From Bacteroidales bacterium (GTDB lineage Bacteria > Planctomycetota > Planctomycetia > Gemmatales > Gemmataceae): a stretch of 45,179 nt of DNA. A program made the position numbers and the translations under genes. Shown in pieces: positions 1 to 9,413 of this stretch. Location: positions 1 through 45,179 of the forward strand of contig JAIXLE010000020.1 of the NCBI GenBank assembly GCA_026931725.1. Direction: 5' to 3'. Below the pieces are notes generated by a model, which was given only the letters and a program-made list of their open reading frames with translations, was not told the origin of the DNA and searched no databases. How positions within the stretch are numbered: the stretch's first letter is position 1; the number at the start of each line of letters is the position of its first letter.

Positions 1-1338
1 TATACACTGTATGGCAAGGCCAGTGCGTACATCGATGGGGACAAGCTGTTCCAAAGGCACGCAGCACTGCTGGGCAGCACAGGATCGGGAAAATCCTTTA
101 CCGTAGCCTCTATTCTGGAGCAGTCTGCTCAGTTGCCCTACGCGAACATCGTTGTGCTCGATCTGCATGGCGAGTATTCGAGCATGAAGTTCGCCTCCCA
201 TTATCGCATCGCTGGCATCGGAGACATTAAGACCAAGAACGAAGACGCAATCTTCCTGCCCTTCTGGTTGCTTACCTACGATGAAATGCAATCAGTTTTT
301 GTGGATCGTTCAGGGGAAAACGCACCCAATCAGGCGCTTGCGCTGATGGATTCGGTTATTGAAATGAAACGTGCCGCCATTGCGGCACTCAGCAAGCCGG
401 AGCTGTTGGAAGGGTTCACGGTGGATACACCTGTGCCTTATCGGCTTGGGAGCCTTGTTAAATCGCTGGACGACAAGAACGATGAAGCCATCGACACCGG
501 GGAAACTTATGCGAGCGGCCCTCGCAAGGGCCAACCCAAAACCGAGAAGGGTCCATTAAACGGCAAGCTCTCGCGCTTCCTCATCCGCTTGAAGACCAAG
601 ATGAACGATCGCCGGTATGCGTTCATGTATCAAGCCCCTGAGGAGTATGAGACTTACGAGGCATTGCATGAATTGGCAAGAAAACTGCTCGGCACGGGCA
701 ATGTCAAGAAAGGTGTCAACCCCGGCATCAAGATTATCGATTTCTCCGAGGTGCCTTCCGACATTCTACCGGTCGTAGTGGGACTGGTCGGGAGACTCAT
801 TTACCAGATTCAGTTTTGGAGCGACCCGGGGGAAGACGGCGATGCACGACATCCTATTGTAATCGTTTGCGATGAGGCTCACCTGTACTTACCCAGCAGC
901 GCGGCCTCAACCGGCCCGCTGGAGAAGAGAGCCCTCGAGAACTACGAGCGCATCGCTAAAGAAGGACGCAAATACGGCGTCGGCCTGATGGTGGTCAGCC
1001 AGCGTCCTTCAGATGTCAGCACAACGATTCTCAGCCAGTGCAGCAACATCATCAGTTTACGTCTTGCCAACAAGACTGACCAATCGGTCGTGAGGCAGTT
1101 ATTGCCGGAAAGCCTTGAAGGGCTGATGGAGGTGTTACCGACGCTGGACGTGGGCGAGGCTGTTGTGGTGGGAGATGCCACCCTGTTGCCGACCCGAATC
1201 AAGATGTCGAAACCTAAGCACGAACCGCGCAGCGCGACGATCCCATTCTGGGCGCGGTGGGCCAAACCCAAGGCAGAAGTCGATCTTACTGCCGCAGTGG
1301 AAAATATGCGCCGCCAGTCGCGTGATCAAAAGAAATAA
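1..1338 (+). CDS. HerA-type ATPase (anti-phage associated), 5' partial
   Basis: The reading frame is open from the first base of the window, so the start codon and N-terminus (in HerA proteins often a small beta-barrel domain) lie upstream; 445 residues are visible. A Walker A motif GSTGSGKS is encoded at about bases 73-96, followed by VVLDLHGEYS, and a Walker B segment IVIVCDEAHLYLP near residue 288. VVSQRPSDVS, typical of the sensor region of HerA/FtsK-like hexameric DNA pumps, follows. HerA ATPases translocate DNA and are frequent in bacterial defence loci, where they work with a nuclease or methylase. The stop lies only nine bases before the GTG of the DUF1156 methyltransferase gene, so the two are almost surely one operon. 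Family is well supported; the defence role is inferred from the neighbours. Confidence 0.88.
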   Translation, partial: YTLYGKASAYIDGDKLFQRHAALLGSTGSGKSFTVASILEQSAQLPYANIVVLDLHGEYSSMKFASHYRIAGIGDIKTKNEDAIFLPFWLLTYDEMQSVFVDRSGENAPNQALALMDSVIEMKRAAIAALSKPELLEGFTVDTPVPYRLGSLVKSLDDKNDEAIDTGETYASGPRKGQPKTEKGPLNGKLSRFLIRLKTKMNDRRYAFMYQAPEEYETYEALHELARKLLGTGNVKKGVNPGIKIIDFSEVPSDILPVVVGLVGRLIYQIQFWSDPGEDGDARHPIVIVCDEAHLYLPSSAASTGPLEKRALENYERIAKEGRKYGVGLMVVSQRPSDVSTTILSQCSNIISLRLANKTDQSVVRQLLPESLEGLMEVLPTLDVGEAVVVGDATLLPTRIKMSKPKHEPRSATIPFWARWAKPKAEVDLTAAVENMRRQSRDQKK

Positions 1339-1347
1339 GGAACCCAA

Positions 1348-4300
1348 GTGGCCACTAAGAAAGAAATACTCGCACAAAAGATTGCCGAAGCGGTCGGTGC
1401 TGGTCGGGAGGTGCATTTGCCCTCGGTCGATTTTTCCGATCCGAACCGGCCCAAGACCTGCCTGGAGGTCGATTTCCCGATTTTGCCGATCAACCATGTC
1501 GCTGCCATCGAGGGGAATGCGGGCAAGCCGATCTACCAGATGTCGAAGTGGTGGGCGCGGCGGCGTTCCAGCGTGTTTCGGGCCATGTTGATCGCGGCGG
1601 CAACGAAGGCACCGGACGATCCTGCCGAAGCCGCCAAGCTGGTCTGGGATTCGTACTATGGCAACCACCAGAAGAACGAAGCCTTCAAGAAGCTCAAGGT
1701 GGCCGACATCTTCATGGGCGGGGGCACGACCGTCGTCGAAGGTGCCCGGCTTGGGATGCAGATGTATGGCAATGACCTGAACCCGGTGGCGTGGTTCGTC
1801 GTGAAGAACGAACTGGCTCAGGTCGATCCTGCCGAAGTGCAAAAGCTGCTCGACCATATCGAAGCCGAGGTCAAGCCGCAGATCATGCCGTTCTACGCCT
1901 GCGATTGCCCACGCGGGCACAAGGGCAAATGGTTTAATAACAACGAGACGAAACCGCAGCCCGCGAGTTTCAATCCGTTGAAACTGACGCCCGACGAGCG
2001 GAAGCAGTACCGCTACGAAGGCCCGGAGGTCATCTACACCTTCTGGGCCAAGCATGGCCCCTGTCAGGCGACCGGCTGCGGGCACCGCACGCCGATCATG
2101 TCCTCGCCGGTCATCGCCATCAAGACACTGACGGTCAAAGCATGGCAGGACGTTGAATGCGGCTCGTGCAAGAAGGCGTTCGACATCGAAGAACAAGACG
2201 TTCGCATGGCTCCGGCAGCACTGTTCGTTGTTTCGCCTGACGAGGAGCCGTTCACCATCCGGCACGACGATGGCTCCTACACGTGTCCGCATTGCGGCCA
2301 TAAGGCCGCCAAAGTGCTGGGCAAACCGAAGAACAAGAAGGTTGATCTGTCGCTGCTGATTCACCCTGATTGGCTCAAGGGGACGAAGGGCACATTATTG
2401 GGAGGCAGCGCAACGGACGACGCGGCATCCACAGCAGCCTGGAATTCGGAGCGGCAGAAACGTCTAAAGTTGATCGAGGTTCGCGGTTCACTGCCGGAGA
2501 GAATCACGACACCAGACACGAATGAGGAATTCGACACCAATCAAGGAACGGTTCCGAAGAGGTCAACCTTTACTTGTATGGAATCGACCTGCGGCAAGCA
2601 GTGGGATGTGCTGGATGCGATCAAGACCACGAAGAAGAGCGGGCCGCTCGCAGCGTATGCTGTGCAAGGCTATTGCCCTACCTGCGACAAGCAAGGGTTT
2701 CCGTACTCGGGACGGTTCTTTGATATTCCGCAGCCAAAAGCGGCAGACGCTGCCAGTTTGGAGTGGGAGCAACGACGGGAGTCTGATCTGTCGGCGTTCT
2801 GGCCTCGAAGTGAGGTGCCGTTTGGATTCATGACCTCGATGAACAACGGTGGGATTCCCAACCACGGGTTCACCCACTGGTGGACCATGTTCAATCCACG
2901 GCAGCTTCTCTTGCTCACGCAACTCCTTCGCTCGATGACAGCTTCTGGGGAGTTCCCTTGGGACGTTCGTGAGTTCGTCCTTGGCGCATTCCAACAGTAC
3001 CTTCGCAATCAGAATTTATTCAGCATCTGGAATGTTACGGCTGACAAGATGGAGCCAATGTTCAGCAATAACAACTATCATCCAAAGGCTACGATGGTTG
3101 AAAATTGCGTGTTTCCGGATTTGGGGAGGGGAAACTGGGTCTCGTGTGCGGAAGGCATTCTTGAAGGCTTGGAATGGTGTGTGGAACCTTGGGAGACATT
3201 CCCTGTCGTAGAACTGGAACGCCTTTCAAAGACGCTCGCGGCCGATGTGACTGGCAAATCAGCCAAAGTGGAACCAGGCGACCCCGTTCGTGATGGTCAG
3301 GTCATTTCAGTTGGCTCGTCTTCCAATCTCCCACAGATTCCAGACGCCTCCCTTGATCTGGTAATTACCGATCCGCCATTCGGCGGCCTTTTGCATTACT
3401 CAGAGTTGGCCGATTTCTTCTATGTTTGGTTACGGCTTGTTCTGAAGGCCAAGTACCCCGAATATTTCACGGCTGAGTACACTCCCAAGGCTCTGGAAGC
3501 AGTTGCCAATCGTGCCCGCCAGCCGGATGACCCCGACGGCTTCTACCAAAAAATTCTGACCGAGTGCTGGCGCGAAGCCGCGAGAATTCTGAAACCTTCC
3601 GGCATCCTCGCCTTCACGTTTCACCACAGCGAAGATGAACCGTGGGTTGCTGTCCTGGAGAGCTTATTTCAGGCGGGATACTACCTTGAAGCGGCATACC
3701 CGATCCGCAGTGACGAAACCAAGGGTGAGGGGGCGAAGCCAGGTACGTTTGGGTCACAATTGATCGAATACGACATCGTTCACGTCTGCCGCAAGCGGAT
3801 CGACGATCCGAAGGAGATTAGCTGGGCACGCCTTCGTCGGCAGATCCTTCAGGATGTGAAGCAGCTTCAAGACATCCTCGAACACCACGAGCAAGCCGGT
3901 CTGGCCGAGGCCGATCTGCAAGTGATCCGGCGCGGCAAGGCGCTCGAATATTACTCGAAGCACTACGGCAAGGTGTATGTCGAGAAGGGGCGAGAATTCA
4001 CCGTCAAAGAAGCTCTGGCCGGGATCAACCAGCTTCTCGACGATCAGCGGGATTCAACCGCCGAGGTTCCGCCGGTCGATGCCGAGCCGTACACGCGGCA
4101 GTTCCTGCGGCTATTCGCCGACACCACGAGCCTTGCCCGCGATCAGATGCAGAAGTTCCTGCGCGGCACTGGCGTTTCCCCCGCCGAGTTCCAACAGCGG
4201 GAATGGTGCATCGAGAAAAGCAAGGTCTTTTACCTCGTTCCGCCGTTGGAGCAGGCGCGGAAATGGAAGGGTCTCCCTCGCAAGGGGCTGGGCCGCGATC

Positions 4301-4563
4301 TCGACCAGACGATGTTCCTGATCGGGGCCTGCTACCCGGACAGCGGCATCAACGTCAACGACACGCTCAATAACCCGAATTTCGTGCCGCACCCGGCGAC
4401 GGGCCAACTGCTCGACTGGTTCACGCGGCACGGCGGCGACCCGGCCATGAAGGACGCCGCCCGCCTTGCCAAGCAGCTCTATGGAAAATGGGAAGCCAGC
4501 AACAAGCCGAAGGTCGAGGCGGTCCAACGAACGCTGTTCGATCTGGTTGAGGAGGAGGCGTGA
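1348..4563 (+). CDS. DUF1156 family DNA methyltransferase
   Basis: A 1071-residue protein starting at GTG after an AAGGAA stretch. The N-terminal QMSKWWARRRSS segment (about residues 61-72) is the DUF1156 hallmark. A glycine-rich AdoMet-binding loop, FMGGGTT, lies near residue 122 and the catalytic DPPF motif (variant of DPPY/NPPF amino-methylases) at about 675-678. Between them is a very long insertion with several CxxC pairs (CPHCGH, CPTCDK, CGSC), likely zinc ribbons. DUF1156 proteins are predicted N6-adenine or N4-cytosine DNA methylases of anti-phage loci and are commonly linked to HerA, DUF499 and DUF3780 genes. Here the modification would mark host DNA. The TGA stop overlaps the ATG of the lipase gene (TGATG), implying translational coupling. 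Length is within the family's large size class. Confidence 0.88.
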   Translation: MATKKEILAQKIAEAVGAGREVHLPSVDFSDPNRPKTCLEVDFPILPINHVAAIEGNAGKPIYQMSKWWARRRSSVFRAMLIAAATKAPDDPAEAAKLVWDSYYGNHQKNEAFKKLKVADIFMGGGTTVVEGARLGMQMYGNDLNPVAWFVVKNELAQVDPAEVQKLLDHIEAEVKPQIMPFYACDCPRGHKGKWFNNNETKPQPASFNPLKLTPDERKQYRYEGPEVIYTFWAKHGPCQATGCGHRTPIMSSPVIAIKTLTVKAWQDVECGSCKKAFDIEEQDVRMAPAALFVVSPDEEPFTIRHDDGSYTCPHCGHKAAKVLGKPKNKKVDLSLLIHPDWLKGTKGTLLGGSATDDAASTAAWNSERQKRLKLIEVRGSLPERITTPDTNEEFDTNQGTVPKRSTFTCMESTCGKQWDVLDAIKTTKKSGPLAAYAVQGYCPTCDKQGFPYSGRFFDIPQPKAADAASLEWEQRRESDLSAFWPRSEVPFGFMTSMNNGGIPNHGFTHWWTMFNPRQLLLLTQLLRSMTASGEFPWDVREFVLGAFQQYLRNQNLFSIWNVTADKMEPMFSNNNYHPKATMVENCVFPDLGRGNWVSCAEGILEGLEWCVEPWETFPVVELERLSKTLAADVTGKSAKVEPGDPVRDGQVISVGSSSNLPQIPDASLDLVITDPPFGGLLHYSELADFFYVWLRLVLKAKYPEYFTAEYTPKALEAVANRARQPDDPDGFYQKILTECWREAARILKPSGILAFTFHHSEDEPWVAVLESLFQAGYYLEAAYPIRSDETKGEGAKPGTFGSQLIEYDIVHVCRKRIDDPKEISWARLRRQILQDVKQLQDILEHHEQAGLAEADLQVIRRGKALEYYSKHYGKVYVEKGREFTVKEALAGINQLLDDQRDSTAEVPPVDAEPYTRQFLRLFADTTSLARDQMQKFLRGTGVSPAEFQQREWCIEKSKVFYLVPPLEQARKWKGLPRKGLGRDLDQTMFLIGACYPDSGINVNDTLNNPNFVPHPATGQLLDWFTRHGGDPAMKDAARLAKQLYGKWEASNKPKVEAVQRTLFDLVEEEA

Positions 4564-5606
4564 TGCGCGTTCCAACCTGGTTGAAGATCGTCCTCGTTTT
4601 AGTCGTCATTGGCGGAGGATTTGTTGTCTATGTCGCGAATTCAAAACCAGGACGCGGCAAGATCATCGACGAGGACGCACGTCCCGAGCCAGGGCCAGTA
4701 CGTCCAGTCACATTGATTGAGCGACTGCGTGCTCCGTGGGATTCGGAATCATATTCCGATTGGCCCGTGGCGGAAGACTTGGCAACGATCAGCGAAACGG
4801 CCTATCTGTCACCGGTCGAGGCAGAAGTCGAGTACCGCAAATTGGGTTTTGTTCAAGTAAACACCTTCGTTGCCGCTTCAATGGTCGGGCATGTCGTTTC
4901 GGCGGATGATGTTGCTGTCGTCGTCTTTCGGGGAACGGATGACAACTCCGACTGGCTGGTCAACCTCGACCGGAATTCCGTGGAGACACCGCACGGCGCG
5001 ATCCACCGTGGCTTTCACAGCGCCTATCAGCCATTGAAGCCGCAGATCTTGAAGCTTCTTGAACCGCTGTCTGCCAAGCATTTGTGGATCACCGGTCACA
5101 GTCTCGGCGGGGCATTGGCGGTCGTCTGTGCTTACGACCTGATCGAGAATGAGCAAAAATCGGTGGATGGAATCGTCACGTTCGGACAGCCGATGGTTGC
5201 TCGGGTGAAATTAGCGGATCACCTGGACTCCATTCTCCTGGGACGCTACGCACGGTTCGTCAACGATGCCGACATCGTTCCGCGCGTTCCTCCCAGCCAT
5301 ACTCATTGTGGATCGTTGGTCTGGTTCACTGGTAACGGAATTAAAAGATCAAAAGTCAAACGCATGGTTTTTGGTGCTACTCCAGGAGAAGCACCCCAGA
5401 AAGCGGATACTGAAGATGGCCCACCTCCGCTTTCTGATGCGGAGTTCGAGGCGATGAAAGCGGAGTTGCGGGCTGAAGATATGGCCCCGAATACGACGCC
5501 GGACGGAAAACCAGTTTACAAAGGTAATTCACCGTGGATTCGGGATCACTCAATGGGGTTGTATCTCAACAAGATTCTCAGCCTCTTTAAGATCAACGGT
5601 GAGTAA
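4563..5606 (+). CDS. Membrane-anchored class 3 lipase
   Basis: This 347-residue protein begins with a short basic stretch and one hydrophobic segment (about residues 6-23, WLKIVLVLVVIGGGFVVYV), which predicts a single signal anchor, with the rest outside the cytoplasm if the positive-inside rule holds. The body is an alpha/beta hydrolase of the fungal lipase_3 type: VFRGTDD (oxyanion region), GHSLGGA with nucleophile Ser180, a later DADIVPRVPP segment supplying the likely Asp, and a histidine near the C-terminus. It should cleave acyl esters such as phospholipids or glycerides. ATG at 4563 was chosen over the adjacent GTG at 4560 because it overlaps the upstream stop and follows GAGGAGG. A lipase co-translated with a DNA methylase is odd; it may be a membrane-damaging effector, but this is inference. 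Confidence 0.85.
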   Translation: MRVPTWLKIVLVLVVIGGGFVVYVANSKPGRGKIIDEDARPEPGPVRPVTLIERLRAPWDSESYSDWPVAEDLATISETAYLSPVEAEVEYRKLGFVQVNTFVAASMVGHVVSADDVAVVVFRGTDDNSDWLVNLDRNSVETPHGAIHRGFHSAYQPLKPQILKLLEPLSAKHLWITGHSLGGALAVVCAYDLIENEQKSVDGIVTFGQPMVARVKLADHLDSILLGRYARFVNDADIVPRVPPSHTHCGSLVWFTGNGIKRSKVKRMVFGATPGEAPQKADTEDGPPPLSDAEFEAMKAELRAEDMAPNTTPDGKPVYKGNSPWIRDHSMGLYLNKILSLFKINGE

Positions 5607-5618
5607 GGGCAAATAACG

Positions 5619-6143
5619 ATGCAATCACCGCTTCATGATGACATCTGGACCCGGCGCGGCATCTCGCTGCTATGGGATGCCGAAGCTCTGTCCAAGATTT
5701 GCACGCCGCAGCAGGTTGTCAGCTTGAGGCGGTTTTTGGGGCTTCACGCCCTGGGCTGGCCCGACGACCAGTTGCCGCTGATCGACGATCAGGTGCTGGT
5801 TCTCGCCGGGCTGGAAAGTGCCATCGACTCTCTCTCGCCGGCGGATGCGGAACACTGGCTGGAGCAGGTCGTCTACAAGGCAATCATCTCCTATCAGCGA
5901 GAGGTCGCGGATGGTGGCAGCCAGGCCGCTCTGGTTCTGTGGATCACGGAGAATCGGCGGCTGACCTACCTGACCAGCGACGACACCTACAACTGGCACT
6001 GCGGCACCGAATACAAAGGGCAGACGATTCCCCTGAGTCGCTGCCTGTTCAACGGGGCGCAGCACGATCTCCGGCGCATTCATGTCTTCGACGACAAGAA
6101 GAACGAGCACTGGATCGGCCTCTATCACCCGAGAATTTCGTGA
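5619..6143 (+). CDS. Unrecognised 174-residue protein of the defence operon
   Basis: I do not recognise a family. The protein is soluble, has no signal peptide or membrane segment, and is tryptophan-rich (six or more Trp). The first half is helical and acidic (SLRRFLGLHALGWPDDQ, then a D/E-rich stretch); the second half, ALVLWITENRRLTYLTSDDTYNWHC, looks like beta strands. No catalytic motif stands out. It lies 12 bases after the lipase gene and 13 bases before the helicase gene, all on the same strand, so it is probably an integral subunit of the HerA/DUF1156/helicase operon rather than a passenger. The start ATG has only a weak Shine-Dalgarno (GGGCAAATAACG). Coding looks real because codon use matches the neighbours. 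Confidence 0.75.
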   Translation: MQSPLHDDIWTRRGISLLWDAEALSKICTPQQVVSLRRFLGLHALGWPDDQLPLIDDQVLVLAGLESAIDSLSPADAEHWLEQVVYKAIISYQREVADGGSQAALVLWITENRRLTYLTSDDTYNWHCGTEYKGQTIPLSRCLFNGAQHDLRRIHVFDDKKNEHWIGLYHPRIS

Positions 6144-6156
6144 GGGCCGTTCCGTT

Positions 6157-9100
6157 ATGACGATCGACAGCACAACTCTGATTCCAGGCCAGCGGGTTCG
6201 GCACGCCGAATACGGCGATGGCGTCGTCGTGACGGGGGCGAATGGCTTCGTTCGGGTGTTCTTCGGCAGCGGTGAACGGCAGGTGCCGGTCGCGTCGCTC
6301 TCACTTGCTCTGGGCCGTACCGAGCAGATCGTCCATAACGTCGCGGCAGGCGAGAAACGGGCCAAGCGGGCTTGGCTGACGTATCAGGCACACGCCTTGC
6401 CGCTCCTGGAAAGTGCCTCGGCCCTGACTTCGGCCAAGATCGACCTGTTGCCGCATCAGGTGGTGCTGACGCATCGCATCGCTACATCGTCCCCTCGGCG
6501 TTTCCTGATCGCCGACGAGGTGGGGCTAGGTAAGACCATCGAAACGGCCCTGATCCTGCGGGAACTCGCCAGCCGTGGCGAACTGAACCGGGCGCTGATG
6601 GTGGTGCCTGCGGGTCTCGTCAACAACTGGCACCGGGAACTCAACGAAGTCTTCAACCTCAATTTCGAAGTATTCGGCAGCGAGGGCGATGTTTTCGACC
6701 GTAAGTCGAACGCCTTTGCCAAGCATGACCGGCTGATTGCCAGTATTGACACGCTCAAGATTCGTACCCGGATGAAGCGGCTCGAAGAAGCGCCACCGTG
6801 GGATTTGGTGGTCTTCGACGAAGCCCATCACCTGACGGCCTACAAGAGCGGAACGAAGGTCACGCGAACGGATAACTTCAAACTGGCCGAGTTGCTGCGG
6901 TCGCATTGTCGGGATTTGCTGTTGCTGTCGGCCACGCCGCACCAGGGGGACCATTTCCGCTTCTCGATGCTGATCCATCTGCTCAATCCGACATTGTTCC
7001 GTGATTCCAACGACATGGTGGAGAACCGGCACCGTTTGAATTCGGTGGTCTTCCGCCGGACCAAGGCTGACGCTTGCAGGCCGGACGGCTCGACGCTTTT
7101 TGCCCGGCGATGGGTGCATACCGAATCCTTCGTGATGTCGGACCCGGAGCGGGAGTTTTACAACGAGCTGCAAGTCTACTTGATGGATGGTTTCGCTCTG
7201 GCCAAGCAGCGGGGCAACAAGGGGCGGGCGCTCGGCTTTGTGATGGCGATCTTCCAGAAGATCGCCGCGTCGAGCTTCGCGGCCGTTCATCGCACGCTAC
7301 GGAGGCGCATGATCGCCCTAACAGTGCAGGAAGGGCTGCTGCACGACGCCCATCTCGACATCGACGCCCGCGACGCCGCTTTCAAGGAAGCCAAGGAACT
7401 GATCCGGCACGAGTACGATCTGCCGGACGACCGGATGGGAGCCATCGAGGTTGAGGGCATCCTCACCGATCTCAAGCGGCGACTTCTCAAGAAGATGGAC
7501 GAAGAAGCGCTAGCCGAGGCTTCGGACGAATACGCATCGGAGACGGAGGCAGGCGGATCGGAAGACGGCGCAATCATGGTCGTGGAACTGGCCCTGCCGG
7601 AAGAACGCCAACGAATCCGGGCGCTGCTGGAGAAGTTCCCCAAGCAAGTGGAAACGAAGGTCGAGAAGCTGATTAGCGCTTTGGGGACGTTGTGGAGGCA
7701 GGACGCGACCGAAAAGGTTGTAATCTTCGCCACATATCTCGGCAGTGTTGAGATGTTGGGTGAAGAAATCGACCGGGCCTATCCCGGACAGGGTGTCGTC
7801 GTTCTCAAGGGCGGCGACCACGGCAGCAAAGCTGCGGCTGAAAAGCGATTCAAGCAGGTTGGCGGGCCGAAGGTGATGATCTGCACGGCCGCGGGCCGTG
7901 AAGGGATCAATCTCCAGCACGCTCGCATTCTGTTCAACTTCGATCTGCCGTGGAACCCGATGGACTTGGAACAGCGAATCGGACGCATCCACCGCTATGG
8001 CCAGCAACACACGGCCCAAGTTTACAATCTCGTTCTGTCGGACACCATCGAAGGCAAAATCTTCCTGTTGCTTGACGAGAAGCTCAAAGAGATCGCCAAG
8101 GCACTCGGCAAGGTCGATGACCACGGCGAGATCGCCGAAGATTTGCGGTCACAGATTCTGGGCCAGCTTTCCGAACGGCTCAATTACGAAAGCCTGTATT
8201 CGCAGGCGCTCGGCGACCCGGAACTCAAGCGGACCAAGGTCGAACTCGAAGCCGCCGTTTCCAACGCTAACGAAGCCCGGCAGGTCGTCTTCGAGTTGTT
8301 TCAAGACCTCGACCGCTTCACGCTCGACGAGTACCAACCGCTCTCGAACGTGACGGAGGGTATGGGCCGGATCATCGACTTCATGCAAGAAGCAGTCGAA
8401 CAGGACGGCAAATGCTGGCAGAAAACCGGCGACCATGCCTTCAATATCGAAGGCCAGCCGGGTGCCATGCCGGAAGTGGTTTTCACGACCAGCCGGGACG
8501 AATCGCTCGGCAACGAACGCATCGGGCTACTCGGCCTCGATCACCCGTTGGTCGAATTGTATATCGGCCAATACCGCGCATTGCCGCCGGGCGAATTGGG
8601 CATCCGAGTCGAGTCCCCGGACGGGCGAACCGGCGTGCTGTCCGTTTGGCAGGTCACATCGCAAGGCGAACGCGGCGAGAGCCGCACGCATATTCTTCCT
8701 CTTGCCGTGGGGGTGGACGGCCAGCGTATTCCGGTTTGGGAACGCACCGCCGATCAAATCTTCCGAGCCGCACCGGCGGCAAAGAGGGGGGAATCACCCT
8801 CCGCCCTGCTGATTGCAGCCGTGGATGCCATGCTTCAACGCGAACTCCGGCATCGGCAGATCATCTCGGAACAACGCGGCTACGAAGCCCGGCTGGTTGG
8901 CTGGGTTGAGGCGGTCGGTCAGAACGGAGCGTGGGACAGCGAGATTTTACGAGCCGCTGCCGAGAGAACCGCGAAGGCGGTCACGGCTTCGGCAACACAC
9001 ACCAAACCCTCAACGAATCCAGATGATCTCGGATGTAACGAGGATGTTCGTTCGATGCGGGCCTTGAGTATCCGCCAGCCGTTCGCCGAGGCGATCCTGC

Positions 9101-9387
9101 GCGGTGCGAAAATGTCGGAGTTCCGTTCCGGGCCGACGTCGATTCGGGGACGCATCCTGATCTATGCCAGCCAGACACGCTATTCCGACGATGAGGAGCG
9201 GCAAATGGCGAGCGAGTATGGCATTGCTGATGTCGAGCCGGACGATCTGCTTCGGGGGGTGATCGTCGGCAGTGTGGAGTTGTACGACTGCAACGGTGAT
9301 GAGTGGCTCCTGCGGAATCCGCAGCGTGCGGCCAAACCTGTTGAGCCAACGAACAGGCCGAATCCAGTCTGGTTCTTTCCGTTCTGA
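6157..9387 (+). CDS. SNF2/RapA-type helicase with C-terminal ASCH domain
   Basis: A 1076-residue protein. Residues 10-60 form a small barrel-like module (PGQRVRHAEYGDGVVV, then VRVFFGSGERQVPV), similar to Tudor/CarD-type beta modules. An SF2 motor follows: ADEVGLGKT (Walker A, about 119-127), VVFDEAHHL (Walker B, about 217-225), LLLLSATPHQGD (motif III) and EQRIGRIHRYGQ (motif VI, about 603-614). The last 110 residues, from MRALSIRQPFAEAILRGAK at residue 967, match an ASCH domain, a fold thought to bind RNA or modified nucleotides. SNF2 helicases are core parts of DISARM-like and DUF1156 defence loci. The start at 6157 was chosen because similarity to SNF2 N-termini begins there; an upstream in-frame ATG overlaps the preceding gene by 62 bases. 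The fusion is unusual. Confidence 0.88.
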   Translation: MTIDSTTLIPGQRVRHAEYGDGVVVTGANGFVRVFFGSGERQVPVASLSLALGRTEQIVHNVAAGEKRAKRAWLTYQAHALPLLESASALTSAKIDLLPHQVVLTHRIATSSPRRFLIADEVGLGKTIETALILRELASRGELNRALMVVPAGLVNNWHRELNEVFNLNFEVFGSEGDVFDRKSNAFAKHDRLIASIDTLKIRTRMKRLEEAPPWDLVVFDEAHHLTAYKSGTKVTRTDNFKLAELLRSHCRDLLLLSATPHQGDHFRFSMLIHLLNPTLFRDSNDMVENRHRLNSVVFRRTKADACRPDGSTLFARRWVHTESFVMSDPEREFYNELQVYLMDGFALAKQRGNKGRALGFVMAIFQKIAASSFAAVHRTLRRRMIALTVQEGLLHDAHLDIDARDAAFKEAKELIRHEYDLPDDRMGAIEVEGILTDLKRRLLKKMDEEALAEASDEYASETEAGGSEDGAIMVVELALPEERQRIRALLEKFPKQVETKVEKLISALGTLWRQDATEKVVIFATYLGSVEMLGEEIDRAYPGQGVVVLKGGDHGSKAAAEKRFKQVGGPKVMICTAAGREGINLQHARILFNFDLPWNPMDLEQRIGRIHRYGQQHTAQVYNLVLSDTIEGKIFLLLDEKLKEIAKALGKVDDHGEIAEDLRSQILGQLSERLNYESLYSQALGDPELKRTKVELEAAVSNANEARQVVFELFQDLDRFTLDEYQPLSNVTEGMGRIIDFMQEAVEQDGKCWQKTGDHAFNIEGQPGAMPEVVFTTSRDESLGNERIGLLGLDHPLVELYIGQYRALPPGELGIRVESPDGRTGVLSVWQVTSQGERGESRTHILPLAVGVDGQRIPVWERTADQIFRAAPAAKRGESPSALLIAAVDAMLQRELRHRQIISEQRGYEARLVGWVEAVGQNGAWDSEILRAAAERTAKAVTASATHTKPSTNPDDLGCNEDVRSMRALSIRQPFAEAILRGAKMSEFRSGPTSIRGRILIYASQTRYSDDEERQMASEYGIADVEPDDLLRGVIVGSVELYDCNGDEWLLRNPQRAAKPVEPTNRPNPVWFFPF

Positions 9388-9413
9388 GATGGGAAGCAGA
9401 TGCAGGTAGTGTG

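Noticed and set aside
1135..2364. 409-residue minus-strand ORF
   Set aside because: Antisense shadow of the HerA and DUF1156 genes, without a motif.
1..9387. Canonical DISARM or BREX system
   Set aside because: No DUF1998 helicase, PglZ or BrxC-like gene is present; only the SNF2 helicase and methylase overlap in type.
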